A DNA stretch of 64,000 nucleotides from NCBI RefSeq assembly GCF_001705235.1, contig NZ_MCGV01000001.1, positions 682,001-746,000 on the forward strand, read 5' to 3'. The translations under genes were made by a program, and so were the position numbers. The stretch's first letter is position 1; each line of letters begins with the position of its first letter. Below, piece by piece: positions 55,843 through 63,832 of this stretch. The notes under the pieces are model-generated. The model was not told where the DNA came from. It searched no databases and saw nothing but the letters and a program-made list of their open reading frames with translations. Source of the stretch: Clostridium pasteurianum. GTDB lineage: Bacteria; Bacillota; Clostridia; Clostridiales; Clostridiaceae.

Positions 55843-56079
55843 TAAAAAAAAGAGAGGTACATACCTCTCTTTTTCCACATATACATCCAAAATACCGCTG
55901 CTCTTTCGTTGACAACCTATCCGCTGATAGGTGGGTGTCCTCAAAAGTACTTCTATCTTTTCTCTACTACGAGAAATCCATATCTATACTCTTATATTGA
56001 ACTCCCGTTTTAAAACTGTAGGTTCAAGATAAGAGCTTGGCGAATACTTCAGAAAATATTTGATTTATAACGTTTACTT
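55843..56079 (-). ncRNA. ssrS: 6S RNA, copy 1
   Basis: A stand-alone RNA gene between cheV and the ACT-domain gene. The 5' part TTTTCTGAAGTATTCGCCAA followed by GCTC closely follows the start of Escherichia coli 6S RNA (TTTCTCTGAGATGTTCGCAA), and the 3' part AGCAGCGGTATTTTGGA follows the E. coli closing strand CTGCGGCGGCATCTCGGA; the two strands pair. Between them are TTGAACctac ... gggaGTTCAA and GACACCCACCTATC ... GATAGGTTGTC hairpins. It ends in a terminator AGAGAGGTAC/GTACCTCTCT with a T-run. 6S RNA traps housekeeping RNA polymerase. The call rests on remembered sequence, not on a covariance search. Confidence 0.75.
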
Positions 56080-56085
56080 AAGCTT

Positions 56086-56113
56086 ATTATAGCACATTTC
56101 AAAATAAAATCAA
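56086..56113 (-). promoter_or_regulatory. Promoter of 6S RNA copy 1
   Basis: On the minus strand TTGATT (56108-56113) and TATAAT (56086-56091, with TGTGC before it) are 16 bp apart. It overlaps the end of cheV. Confidence 0.65.
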
Positions 56114-57015
56114 TGTTTTTCAACTAATTCATCTATAATTCTAATAAGATCTCCAACTTCAGGTTTACTTATCTGTGCATCTGCTCCTACAGACTCACCT
56201 TTATGTTTTAATTCATCTGTAATAAGGGATGAAAAAATTATAACTGGAATGTCTCTCAAAAGTGGGTTTTCTTTTATCTGTCTTGTAAGAGCATGTCCAT
56301 CCATCTGCGGCATTTCTATATCAGTTATAACCAACTGAACCTCATCTTTTACCTTATCGCCTTTTTCTTCGGCAATTTTTTCAAGGTAGTCTAAAAGCTG
56401 TTTTCCATCATCAAATATCTCTAATTTTGTAAATCCAGCTTTAGCTAAAGTATCTTTTAAAAGTGTCCTTATTAAAGTAGAGTCATCAGCCATTGCAATT
56501 CTTATACCAGATCTATCTTTATACTCAATATTGCCAATTCTTTCTTCACTTATTCCTGTTTTAGGGCTTATATCTGTAACTATTTTTTCAAAATCAAGCA
56601 TTAATAATATCTTTTCATCTAAAAGTACATGTCCTATAACCAATGGATTATCTGAAACATCGTCTGGTTTTAAAATTTCTTCCCACTTAATACGATGAAC
56701 TCCAACTATTGAATCAATGTTAAATGCTACTTTTATCTTATTAAATTCACATATTATTACTTTAGAGCATGATTTTACTCTTTCGCCCTTATTTATTACA
56801 TACTTTAAGTCCACAAGAGTTATTATTTCATTCCTACACAATATAAGTCCAGCTATTGCAGGATTTGTTTCCGGCAATCTTGTTATTTTTCCTCCCTCTA
56901 CTTCAACTACTTCCTTAACCTTTATGATATTAATTGCAAAATGCCTATCTCCAATCATAAATTCAAGTACTTCCAATTCACCTGTTCCTGATTCAAGCAG
57001 TATATTACTTTCCAT
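56110..57015 (-). CDS. cheV: Chemotaxis coupling protein CheV
   Basis: A 301-residue protein with an N-terminal CheW-like domain (LEFMIGDRHFAINIIKVKEVVEV, about 14-155) and a C-terminal receiver domain (about 170-300) with DD in MADDSTL, phospho-acceptor in LVITDIEMPQMDGH and K in QISKPEVG. It couples receptors to CheA and supports adaptation. It stands alone; no other che genes are in the window. Upstream 57016-57265 is AT-rich with no ORF. Confidence 0.95.
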   Translation of the reverse strand: MESNILLESGTGELEVLEFMIGDRHFAINIIKVKEVVEVEGGKITRLPETNPAIAGLILCRNEIITLVDLKYVINKGERVKSCSKVIICEFNKIKVAFNIDSIVGVHRIKWEEILKPDDVSDNPLVIGHVLLDEKILLMLDFEKIVTDISPKTGISEERIGNIEYKDRSGIRIAMADDSTLIRTLLKDTLAKAGFTKLEIFDDGKQLLDYLEKIAEEKGDKVKDEVQLVITDIEMPQMDGHALTRQIKENPLLRDIPVIIFSSLITDELKHKGESVGADAQISKPEVGDLIRIIDELVEKH

Positions 57016-57265
57016 AATAAATTCCTACCTTTCCTATTTACTTAATTTACATATTTTCATAATTCATTTTTCATATAAAGTCGTAAGTATACTAGACAAA
57101 CGCCTAAATTATATATATATTAATCCTCAATTTTTGGGTGTTGCCCATTTAATTATAGCGTTTTAACTAAAATCCTTATAATTTGTTTTAATATATATAT
57201 CGTAATTTTTTAGATAATTATTATATCAATATATCCTATATCAAAGAATTTTTGAGCACATTTAA

Positions 57266-57946
57266 TTATTTTATATCTTTAACTATCTCAATACCATTCA
57301 TACTCATATTGTATAATGCAAATATGTTCATTAAATCTCCATTGTGATTTGTCTCATCTACATCAAATGTTTCAACGGCTTTTACAGGTACAATTATTCT
57401 GGATTTTATATTTTTTTCATTAAAAAATGCCTTTTGAGTTAAGCAAAAATTCATAATACAAATATCCGTAACATCACCTACTACTATCATATTAATTTTA
57501 TCTAAATTATTCTTAAGCCAATCACTATAAGAATCACATAAGAATCCGTTAACGCTGTTTTTTTCACATATAGTGGCATTTTCACTAGCAAAATCTTTTA
57601 ACTCATCAACTATTTCACTTTCAGTAGTTCCTCCAATGCAATGTGGTAAAAAAGCATCAAATTCAGCAGACTTTTCTGTATGTTTATCCACGAAAAATAT
57701 CTTATTGTAATCCTTAAAAAGATTATTAATTTGTACAGCATAAGGTATTATTTTTTCAACTCGCTGTGAACTTAGATTTCCACTTTTGCAGAAACCATTA
57801 ATCAAATCAACATTTATAATAACAGTGTTTTCTTTCTTAAATTCCTCTAAATTTATTTCTTTTAAATTTTGTAGACCTTTAATTATTCCCAAAATCGATT
57901 TATTTACATCTTCAATAAAACTTTTCTCATTATTTAATTCACGCAT
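57266..57946 (-). CDS. Isochorismatase/nicotinamidase-like cysteine hydrolase
   Basis: A 226-residue member of the isochorismatase-like family. The catalytic triad is visible: Asp in IINVDLINGFCKSGNL, Lys in ICEKNSVNGF and Cys in VVGDVTDICIMNF. The metal-binding DxH of nicotinamidases may correspond to FFVDKHTEKSAEF. Nicotinamidase (NAD salvage) is the best guess but not proven. ATG at 57946 follows AAGGTGGTG. Confidence 0.85.
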   Translation of the reverse strand: MRELNNEKSFIEDVNKSILGIIKGLQNLKEINLEEFKKENTVIINVDLINGFCKSGNLSSQRVEKIIPYAVQINNLFKDYNKIFFVDKHTEKSAEFDAFLPHCIGGTTESEIVDELKDFASENATICEKNSVNGFLCDSYSDWLKNNLDKINMIVVGDVTDICIMNFCLTQKAFFNEKNIKSRIIVPVKAVETFDVDETNHNGDLMNIFALYNMSMNGIEIVKDIK

Positions 57947-58065
57947 CACTGCACCACCTTTAAATCTTATTATAATCGGCAGAGTTTAGTAATATACTCT
58001 TAATAAATAAACTACCACAGCCATATATTTTTATCAATATAAAATACATGTAATTCTTATAAACA

Positions 58066-58111
58066 CATAAAAAAAGATTTAGCAGAAAATAGTTTTTTCC
58101 ACTAAATCTTT
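58066..58111 (-). terminator. Terminator of the LysM/SleB hydrolase gene
   Basis: AAAGATTTAG / CTAAATCTTT stem with an inner GAAAA/TTTTTTC pairing, followed by TTTTTATG on the minus strand. Confidence 0.8.
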
Positions 58112-58149
58112 AATAGTTGTCCCATTTTACATTTATTTAAATAAATACT

Positions 58150-58914
58150 TTAGTATGCAAATATTAATGCACCTGATGTAAGCGCTGTAGGTTTTGACCT
58201 AAGCCATGTATTTGTTGCGGTATTGTCATAGAAAAATAATGCACCCTTTGTAGGATCAGCTCCATAAAGAGCCTCTTTTGCCGCATTTAATGATTCTGCC
58301 GTGGCACTCTTATTAATCATGCCATTTAAAACCGGTGTAAACTGATAATATCCGCCTTCTCTATCATATATTACTTTGGTAATTGTATTTGGCCAAGTAC
58401 CACTTTGAACCCTGTTTACTATTACAGCTCCAACTGAAACCATAGCTGTATGACTTTGGCCACCAGCTTCTGCATTTATAAGCCTTGCAAGCAAATCAAC
58501 TTCTGATGCTGTACATGGTATTACATATAGAGGTGTAGGTGCTGGTGCCGAAACTCCAACAGGTATTACTATAACTTGTCCAACATTAAGAGTGTTTGTC
58601 CATATATTATTTGCAAGCTTTATATCACTGAAGGACACTCCAAACTTTTTAGATATAGTATAAAGAGTCTCACCGCTTTTTACAGTGTATTTAACATCTG
58701 GAACCTTAAGTGTCTGTCCAGGATATATAATATTGTTCTTTAAATTATTAACAGCAGTAAGGTAATTGTAGTTAGTATTATACGCTCTACTTATAGTAAA
58801 AAGAGAATCCCCACTTTTTACGCTGTAAGTTGCAGCTTGCACAGAATTTTTTCCCATTGCTGCAAAAGCAAGAGCCCCTGCAAAAATGAAAAATTTTAAT
58901 TTTAGTTTTATCAT
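58150..58914 (-). CDS. Secreted LysM cell-wall hydrolase, SleB type
   Basis: A 254-residue secreted protein: signal peptide (about 1-27, ending VQA), two LysM domains (TYSVKSGDSLFTISRAYNTNYNYL and KYTVKSGETLYTISKKFGVSF) and a C-terminal Hydrolase_2/SleB lytic transglycosylase domain with the catalytic Glu in LARLINAEAGGQ. SleB enzymes cut spore cortex or vegetative wall. The promoter region carries a c-di-AMP riboswitch, a known partner of wall hydrolase genes. GAAGGGAGAAAATT precedes the ATG. Confidence 0.93.
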   Translation of the reverse strand: MIKLKLKFFIFAGALAFAAMGKNSVQAATYSVKSGDSLFTISRAYNTNYNYLTAVNNLKNNIIYPGQTLKVPDVKYTVKSGETLYTISKKFGVSFSDIKLANNIWTNTLNVGQVIVIPVGVSAPAPTPLYVIPCTASEVDLLARLINAEAGGQSHTAMVSVGAVIVNRVQSGTWPNTITKVIYDREGGYYQFTPVLNGMINKSATAESLNAAKEALYGADPTKGALFFYDNTATNTWLRSKPTALTSGALIFAY

Positions 58915-58944
58915 AATTTTCTCCCTTCTATTATTCGCAAAGAA

Positions 58945-59090
58945 TATTAATTTCCCTTGTGAATTATGCCTCCGAGGTTAGCTTACGGATTCGGGTTGAA
59001 GGTACCCTACTCATATAATCAATATAAGATTCACCCAAAATGTGTTCCCCCGTACTTAAGTAAATTTTAAGATTCGGCAATTTATATATA
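58945..59090 (-). promoter_or_regulatory. ydaO/yuaA c-di-AMP riboswitch
   Basis: The minus strand shows the conserved blocks of this aptamer in order: GCCGAATCTTAAAA, ACGGGGGAAC, GGGTGAATCTT, TAGGGTACCTTCAACCCGAA, TCCGTAAGCTAACCTCGGAG and GGCAT. A P1 stem AATTGCC/GGCATAATT joins 59076-59082 with 58962-58970. Binding of c-di-AMP in this class usually turns expression off. It leads into the LysM/SleB gene. Confidence 0.92.
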
Positions 59091-59350
59091 ACGCATAATT
59101 TATATTGCATTCCTCATTATAAAATATTCTAAGTCATGCTGCTCTAGCAGAAATATTTTATACGCTGCAATGCAGTAATTTTAGTGCGTTACGTTTAGTT
59201 ATGATTCTAACAGATAAAACCTATTCAATCTATGCAAAATTTATGGCAGGAGAGGAATATTTAAATTGGATTTATTTTTATAATTTTATTTTGTTATGTT
59301 TAAAATATTCCTCTCAAAAGCCTTTATATATACGAGAGTCCCCTTGAAAA
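59091..59350. other. Intergenic region with a large hairpin terminator
   Basis: GAGAGGAATATTT and AAATATTCCTCTC (59250-59262 and 59303-59315) form a 13-bp stem with an AT-rich inner part, suited to end the upstream oxidoreductase transcript and usable in both directions. The riboswitch promoter should lie in 59100-59230. Confidence 0.65.
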
Positions 59351-60346
59351 TTATCTTTCATCCGCAGGAAAAATGAGACCAATCTGCTTTCTTACTTCAT
59401 CCATAGTTTCCATTACCATACTAGAAACTTTAAGCTTTTCCATAGCACTCAAAATATCTTTCTTTTTAACTAAACTTATAAATTCCTCAAGTTCATAGCA
59501 CATATTATCTTTTACCTGTGCAGCTGATAAATCTTCTCCTTCTCCATTTCTAAGTATCAATTTCACCTTTTCAAAATTATTAATGTTCTCTATTACTATG
59601 TTTCCCTCTTCCCCTTGAATTTCTGAATATAAATTAGAGTTAGTTATTTTTGAATATATGACTACACCTTCCATGCCATCATATTTAAAAAGCACATTTC
59701 CTTCTCCATCAACACCTGTACTCAGAAACAATGCATTTGCCTTTATTTCCTTTGGCATCCCAAATAAATTTATCATTGGATGAATACAGTAAACCCCTAT
59801 ATCCATTAAACCGCCATTGGATAGTTCCTTTTTAAAAGCATTTAAAATCACTCCACTTTTAAATTTATCATACCTTGAAGAATACTGGCAGTAGTTGCCA
59901 ACATATCTTCTGATTTTACCTATTCTATTTAGATTATTTTTAATGGCTTTAAAGCCAGGTGTAAATTCTGTCTTAATCGCTTCCATTAAAACCACATTAT
60001 TATCCTTTGCTGCTTCAATCATTTTATCTGCTTCCTTTTTATTAGAAGCAAAAGCCTTTTCGCAAAGTACATGCTTTTTATGCTGCAAAAATAGTATGCT
60101 CTGCTCTGCATGAAGTGCGTTTGGAGATGCTACATAAACTGCATCTATTAAATCACTTTCTGCCATTTTATTTAAATCAGTAAATACATACTGTGCCCCA
60201 TACTTTTCTGCAAATGATTTTCCCGTTTCTTCACTTCTTGAATACACTGCCGTAAGTTCGAAATCCTTTACATGTGCCGCAGCACTTAAAAAACAATCTG
60301 TAATCTTACTTGTTCCTATAACTGCAAATCTTATAGTCTTATTCAT
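59351..60346 (-). CDS. Gfo/Idh/MocA-family NAD(P)-dependent oxidoreductase
   Basis: A 331-residue sugar-dehydrogenase-like protein: Rossmann loop IRFAVIGTSKITDCFLSAA, DAVYVASPNALHAEQ, and KHVLCEKAFASN with the catalytic-loop lysine. The substrate is not identifiable. The ATG at 60346 lies nine bases behind AAAGGAGG; a closer ATG at 60352 is possible. It follows the DUF3892-like gene by 50 bp. Confidence 0.9.
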   Translation of the reverse strand: MNKTIRFAVIGTSKITDCFLSAAAHVKDFELTAVYSRSEETGKSFAEKYGAQYVFTDLNKMAESDLIDAVYVASPNALHAEQSILFLQHKKHVLCEKAFASNKKEADKMIEAAKDNNVVLMEAIKTEFTPGFKAIKNNLNRIGKIRRYVGNYCQYSSRYDKFKSGVILNAFKKELSNGGLMDIGVYCIHPMINLFGMPKEIKANALFLSTGVDGEGNVLFKYDGMEGVVIYSKITNSNLYSEIQGEEGNIVIENINNFEKVKLILRNGEGEDLSAAQVKDNMCYELEEFISLVKKKDILSAMEKLKVSSMVMETMDEVRKQIGLIFPADER

Positions 60347-60396
60347 TAACATCTGCCTCCTTTGTTCATCTCTTAATACTTTTGGGTTAGACACTT

Positions 60397-60705
60397 TTAA
60401 TATCGTGGCAAATCGCCTAGGTCATCACATACTCTGTCGTCCGTTTTAATTTTAACATACGCTTCACCTTTAATATAGTCTATACTAACCCGCTTTTTTC
60501 TATCCCACTTGTTATCATTTTTGTACATAGTATAATATTTATTTCCATCCTCTATATCAGCTATTAAAAAATCCCTCGAAAATTCAGTTGGCAAACTTAT
60601 ATTATTGTCCTTTATAAAACAAACTTTAACTCTAGTTATAAATTGTCTACTGTTATTTTTGTCATAACGAACAGCATAAACTCCATAATCGTAAACGTTT
60701 TTCAA
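60397..60705 (-). CDS. Small DUF3892-like hypothetical protein
   Basis: A 102-residue soluble protein (MKNVYDYGVYAVRYDKNN ... FITRVKVCF ... FLIADIEDGNKYYTMYKNDNKW) resembling DUF3892, in which a V/I-A-V-R strand and an ITxV strand recur. Function unknown. It starts with TTG behind GGGGGAATTTT. Same strand as the oxidoreductase gene. Confidence 0.7.
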   Translation of the reverse strand: MKNVYDYGVYAVRYDKNNSRQFITRVKVCFIKDNNISLPTEFSRDFLIADIEDGNKYYTMYKNDNKWDRKKRVSIDYIKGEAYVKIKTDDRVCDDLGDLPRY

Positions 60706-60829
60706 GGCAAAATTCCCCCTTTATAAACTACTACTATATACTATTTATGATTTTTGTATAGTAGAACTATAATTTAATAACTATCACTGCATAATTAATA
60801 GATTAGAAATTTATTAATAAAATAGTAAA

Positions 60830-60876
60830 GAAGCTGCGCCACTAAATCACTTAGTATTGCAGCTCCTTTTTGTTTT
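60830..60876. terminator. Bidirectional terminator downstream of the pro-peptide ORF
   Basis: AGCTGC/GCAGCT stem with an inner ACTAAATCACTTAGT pairing; T-rich tracts follow on both strands (ctcctttttgtttt on plus, cttctttactatttt on minus). It ends the regulator/pro-peptide transcript. Confidence 0.75.
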
Positions 60877-60896
60877 GCTATGTGAAACGTTATCAA

Positions 60897-60995
60897 CTAC
60901 CAGCCTGACATAGGAAAATATGCCATTATAGTGTTAAGATGTGGCAGCACTACACACGTACCTACTACCAATACCGATAAAATGAACAATTTCAT
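60897..60995 (-). CDS. Putative quorum-sensing pro-peptide (32 residues)
   Basis: A short ORF starting 16 bp after the stop codon of the RRNPP-type regulator. It encodes 32 residues: MK, a hydrophobic export segment (LFILSVLVVGTCVVL), a short linker (PHLNTIMAY) and the C-terminal end FPMSGW. This is the layout of the small export-dependent pro-peptides of RRNPP systems, where the mature signal is cut from the C-terminus. Tryptophan- and proline-containing short peptides are known as signals in solvent-forming clostridia. The ribosome site is weak (aagttgag), so translation may depend on coupling to the upstream gene. A terminator follows 20 bp later. No other ORF explains this gap. Confidence 0.65.
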   Translation of the reverse strand: MKLFILSVLVVGTCVVLPHLNTIMAYFPMSGW

Positions 60996-61011
60996 ACTCA
61001 ACTTATGATTT

Positions 61012-62343
61012 TTAAAGAACATTATATCCACGACCTTTCATATATAATTTAATGAATTTTTGAATTTCTTTCAAGGTTTCATAGTCTTTTTTATTCAAAT
61101 AATATTCTACAAGCTTATTCATAAATTTTACTTTAACTTTTTGTTCTTTATTTATGTTCAATAAAAACATGTCCTTAATTTCGTTAATTGCTTTATCATC
61201 GTTATTGTCAATATATATATCAAATAAATCATCTAATGTAATTCTTACTACGTTGTACTGCTTGTACGCCTTAGCATAATCCAAAGATTTCAAAAAATAT
61301 GATTTTGCCGTTTCTATTTCATTTAATTTTTTATATAGATTTCCAACTTCGTGGTACATTTCAGGTAATCGTTTCGTCTTCTGAGGAACATTGTCTATGT
61401 TTTGATCTATCTCTTCCAAGTATTGTTTTGCCATACCTATCTTATCAAGATTGATATAAGCGTCCACCAAATTAAACATTACTGATATGCGTAGCTCAAA
61501 GTTATCTTTGCTTATAACATTAAATATTCTATTAAATATGTCTAAGGCTTTACGATGTTCTTTAAGCAATCCTAAGCAAACACCTTCTTGTCCCAGCACT
61601 TCACAATACTTATCCGTATTTATATCTTTGATTATAGGTTCTAGTTTTTTTAATCGGTCAAGTGCTATACTATATTTCTTTAATCCTGAATAACATAATG
61701 AACTATTGAAAAGAAATATAGAACGATATTGATCACTTAGTTTGTCCCCAAACTGATTTAAGGCAAAATCACAACATTTTATGTTTTCCTCGTATTTATC
61801 CATGTAAGAATAAACCATTGATAATTTTCTTAGAATGGAGACAAGATTTTCGGTATAAACGTTAACGTCCATTAACGCCCTAGCTTTTTCATAATACATT
61901 GAACTATTATATAGGTCGTTTGTATTAGCAAAATAATCTCCTGCTAACTCAAAAACGTCTATTTTTTTATCGACTAAGTTCCATTTAGTCAAGAACCCTT
62001 CCACCTCATCTAATTTTTCGGTAAAGCTTCCGTCTTTATAAACGCTCAAATCTTTAAGCTCTTTTATATATTTATCAAGTATTTTACTAGCTTGGGAAGT
62101 TTCATCTTCCATTAAATATTCTATAGTTTCATCAACTTTAATATTCTTTTTATTACAGATTCCTTTCAAATTACTCATCATAATCTCAGCAGCATGCTTA
62201 GTTAATTTTGCTTTGCTGTGTTCTATCTGGCTAATAAGGTTTCTAGTTATTTCACCACCAGCCAAATCATCTTGTCGTACATCATATTTTTCTCTTAAGT
62301 TTTTAAGTTTGTTTCCAACTGACAGTATCTCATAACTTCCCAT
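61012..62343 (-). CDS. RRNPP-type peptide-sensing HTH-TPR regulator
   Basis: A 443-residue protein with an N-terminal XRE helix-turn-helix (VGNKLKNLREKYDVRQDDLAGGEITRNLISQIEHSKAKLT, about 9-50) and a series of tetratricopeptide repeats over the remaining 350 residues (such as ELAGDYFANTNDLYNSSMYYEKARALM and EMYHEVGNLYKKLNEIETAKSYFLKSLDYAK). This is the architecture of PlcR/Rgg-like and clostridial Qsr regulators, which bind re-imported peptides. The ATG follows AAAGGAGTTTTAAGT. A pro-peptide ORF follows directly. It is likely to regulate itself and some distant genes. Confidence 0.9.
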   Translation of the reverse strand: MGSYEILSVGNKLKNLREKYDVRQDDLAGGEITRNLISQIEHSKAKLTKHAAEIMMSNLKGICNKKNIKVDETIEYLMEDETSQASKILDKYIKELKDLSVYKDGSFTEKLDEVEGFLTKWNLVDKKIDVFELAGDYFANTNDLYNSSMYYEKARALMDVNVYTENLVSILRKLSMVYSYMDKYEENIKCCDFALNQFGDKLSDQYRSIFLFNSSLCYSGLKKYSIALDRLKKLEPIIKDINTDKYCEVLGQEGVCLGLLKEHRKALDIFNRIFNVISKDNFELRISVMFNLVDAYINLDKIGMAKQYLEEIDQNIDNVPQKTKRLPEMYHEVGNLYKKLNEIETAKSYFLKSLDYAKAYKQYNVVRITLDDLFDIYIDNNDDKAINEIKDMFLLNINKEQKVKVKFMNKLVEYYLNKKDYETLKEIQKFIKLYMKGRGYNVL

Positions 62344-62393
62344 ACTTAAAACTCCTTTATTAACCTTACTTGTAAAATAGTTTGTTTACACTT

Positions 62394-62422
62394 ATTATAA
62401 CATATGTTTTATTGTTTGTTAA
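62394..62422 (-). promoter_or_regulatory. Promoter of the RRNPP regulator
   Basis: On the minus strand TTAACA (62417-62422) and TATAAT (62394-62399) are 17 bp apart. The following leader contains gtgtaaacaaactattttacaag, a loose inverted repeat that may be an operator. Confidence 0.7.
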
Positions 62423-62510
62423 TATAGTATATTTTATCCATTTAAATTAAAATTAATTTTACAATCGAATATGTCATTAACTAAATAATATTCTTAATAT
62501 ATAGGAACAC

Positions 62511-62745
62511 AAAAAAGAGAGGTCAAAAACCTCTCTTTACATTCAAATATTACTCCAAAATACCGTTACCCTAATTTTGACACCTATCTCTCCGATAGGT
62601 GGGTGTCCTCACAGATGCTTCTATCTCATTCAATACCGTAAAAGGATTCACAAGAAGTACATATAATCATCTAAATATTGAACTCCCTTGTTTAAACTGT
62701 AGGTTCAAAATAAGAGCTTCACGAATACCTCAGAAAATTATTCAA
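62511..62745 (-). ncRNA. ssrS: 6S RNA, copy 2, directly behind tRNA-Leu
   Basis: It shares with copy 1 TTTTCTGAGGTATTCG at the 5' side, GCTCTTATTTTGAACCTACA, GGGAGTTCAAT, GGACACCCACCTATC ... GATAGGTGTC and AACGGTATTTTGGAG at the 3' side, with a terminator AGAGAGGT/ACCTCTCT and TTTTTTG. Paired positions differ between the copies while pairing is kept. It starts within a few bases of the tRNA CCA end, so no separate promoter fits between them; processing from a tRNA-6S transcript is likely. Confidence 0.72.
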
Positions 62746-62746
62746 T

Positions 62747-62830
62747 TGGTGCGAAGAACGGGACTTGAACCCGTACGGTATAACCACACGCCCCTCAAAC
62801 GTGCGCGTCTGCCAATTCCGCCACCCTCGC
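62747..62830 (-). tRNA. tRNA-Leu (GAG)
   Basis: An 84-nt gene including an encoded CCA. The acceptor stem GCGAGGG pairs with TCTTCGC, the D arm is GGCGGAATTGGCAGAC, the anticodon loop TTGAGGG gives anticodon GAG, there is a type II variable arm, and the T arm reads CGGGTTCAAGTCCCG. Confidence 0.95.
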
Positions 62831-62925
62831 ATATTTATGCTAAATCAACTGACAAATAAAATTATACTATATAATTTTATTTTGTCAATAAAAAAAATCA
62901 GCATAAATATAAAGCTTTACAATTA

Positions 62926-63720
62926 TCAATTAAGTTTTGTTATCTCTTTTAGCAATTTCTTCACTTGCTTGTTTAAAGAGTATAATCTTACATTTGCCTT
63001 AAGCTTGGCTATAAATAAAGTTTCCTCCACTGGTTTTGTAATAAAATCATCGGCACCAGCATTTAAAATACTTGAAATTGTCTTAGGATTTGTAATACCC
63101 GTAACAGCAATTATAGAAGAATTTATATTATTTCTCTTTATATTCATAATTATATTTTTTCCAAACTCATGATTAAGGACTATATCTACAAGATAAATAT
63201 CATACTTTTTATCAGAATTTAAAAGTTCCCTACCAGTGCTATAGTAATCTACATTTTCAATTCCATATTTATCTAAAATATCTTTGTTTCGCTTAAGTTC
63301 AAATTTACTATCATCTAAAACTGCAATTTTTGCCTTTTTTAAATCATTCATATATTGATCTTCTTGGAAAACAACATCAATATGCTTCGATATTTCATCT
63401 AAAAATACATCCTTAGTTATATAATCAGTAATTCCAAGGTTCATTATCCTCTTCTTATCGCTATCCATTTCATTACTTGTAACTAAAAATATTGGAACTT
63501 CACTGTGCTTACTTAAGTTCACATCAGAAATAAACTTTTCTATCGTATCTCCATCTGCAATAAATGATGTTATGATTAAGCTAATGTGCTCTCTATTAAG
63601 AATCTCTTCTGCCTCGTCAAAACTATCCGTAGCAACATAATAGTAACCCTTTTTGTCCAAAATACCCTTAAGCATTTCTCTAAAAAAATTGTTTTTTTCA
63701 ATATGAAGTACTGTATACAT
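62926..63720 (-). CDS. Tandem receiver-domain protein, first receiver degenerate
   Basis: A 264-residue protein made of two receiver domains and no output domain. The second (about 128-255) is canonical: LDDSKFE, phospho-acceptor in IYLVDIVLNHE, T in AVTGITNP and K in FITKPVEE. The first (about 1-120) has HIEKNNF in place of the acidic pocket and SLIITSFIADG, with serine instead of the phospho-acceptor Asp, so it cannot be phosphorylated in the usual way. It may act as a phosphate-relay or protein-interaction module. No histidine kinase is adjacent. Confidence 0.88.
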   Translation of the reverse strand: MYTVLHIEKNNFFREMLKGILDKKGYYYVATDSFDEAEEILNREHISLIITSFIADGDTIEKFISDVNLSKHSEVPIFLVTSNEMDSDKKRIMNLGITDYITKDVFLDEISKHIDVVFQEDQYMNDLKKAKIAVLDDSKFELKRNKDILDKYGIENVDYYSTGRELLNSDKKYDIYLVDIVLNHEFGKNIIMNIKRNNINSSIIAVTGITNPKTISSILNAGADDFITKPVEETLFIAKLKANVRLYSLNKQVKKLLKEITKLN

Positions 63721-63832
63721 AATATTTCCCCCCAGTATTTATTTAAACCTGCCATTGCTATATTATCGTACAGTACTACAATTAAATTTACTTATTTTTA
63801 TCTATACCCGTATATGTTATACAAAATATATT

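Noticed and set aside
55843-56079. T-box or SAM riboswitch upstream of the ACT-domain gene and thrB
   Set aside because: No specifier hairpin or GGGUGG antiterminator sequence is present, and a near copy at 62511-62745 has no amino-acid gene behind it; the closing strands fit 6S RNA better.
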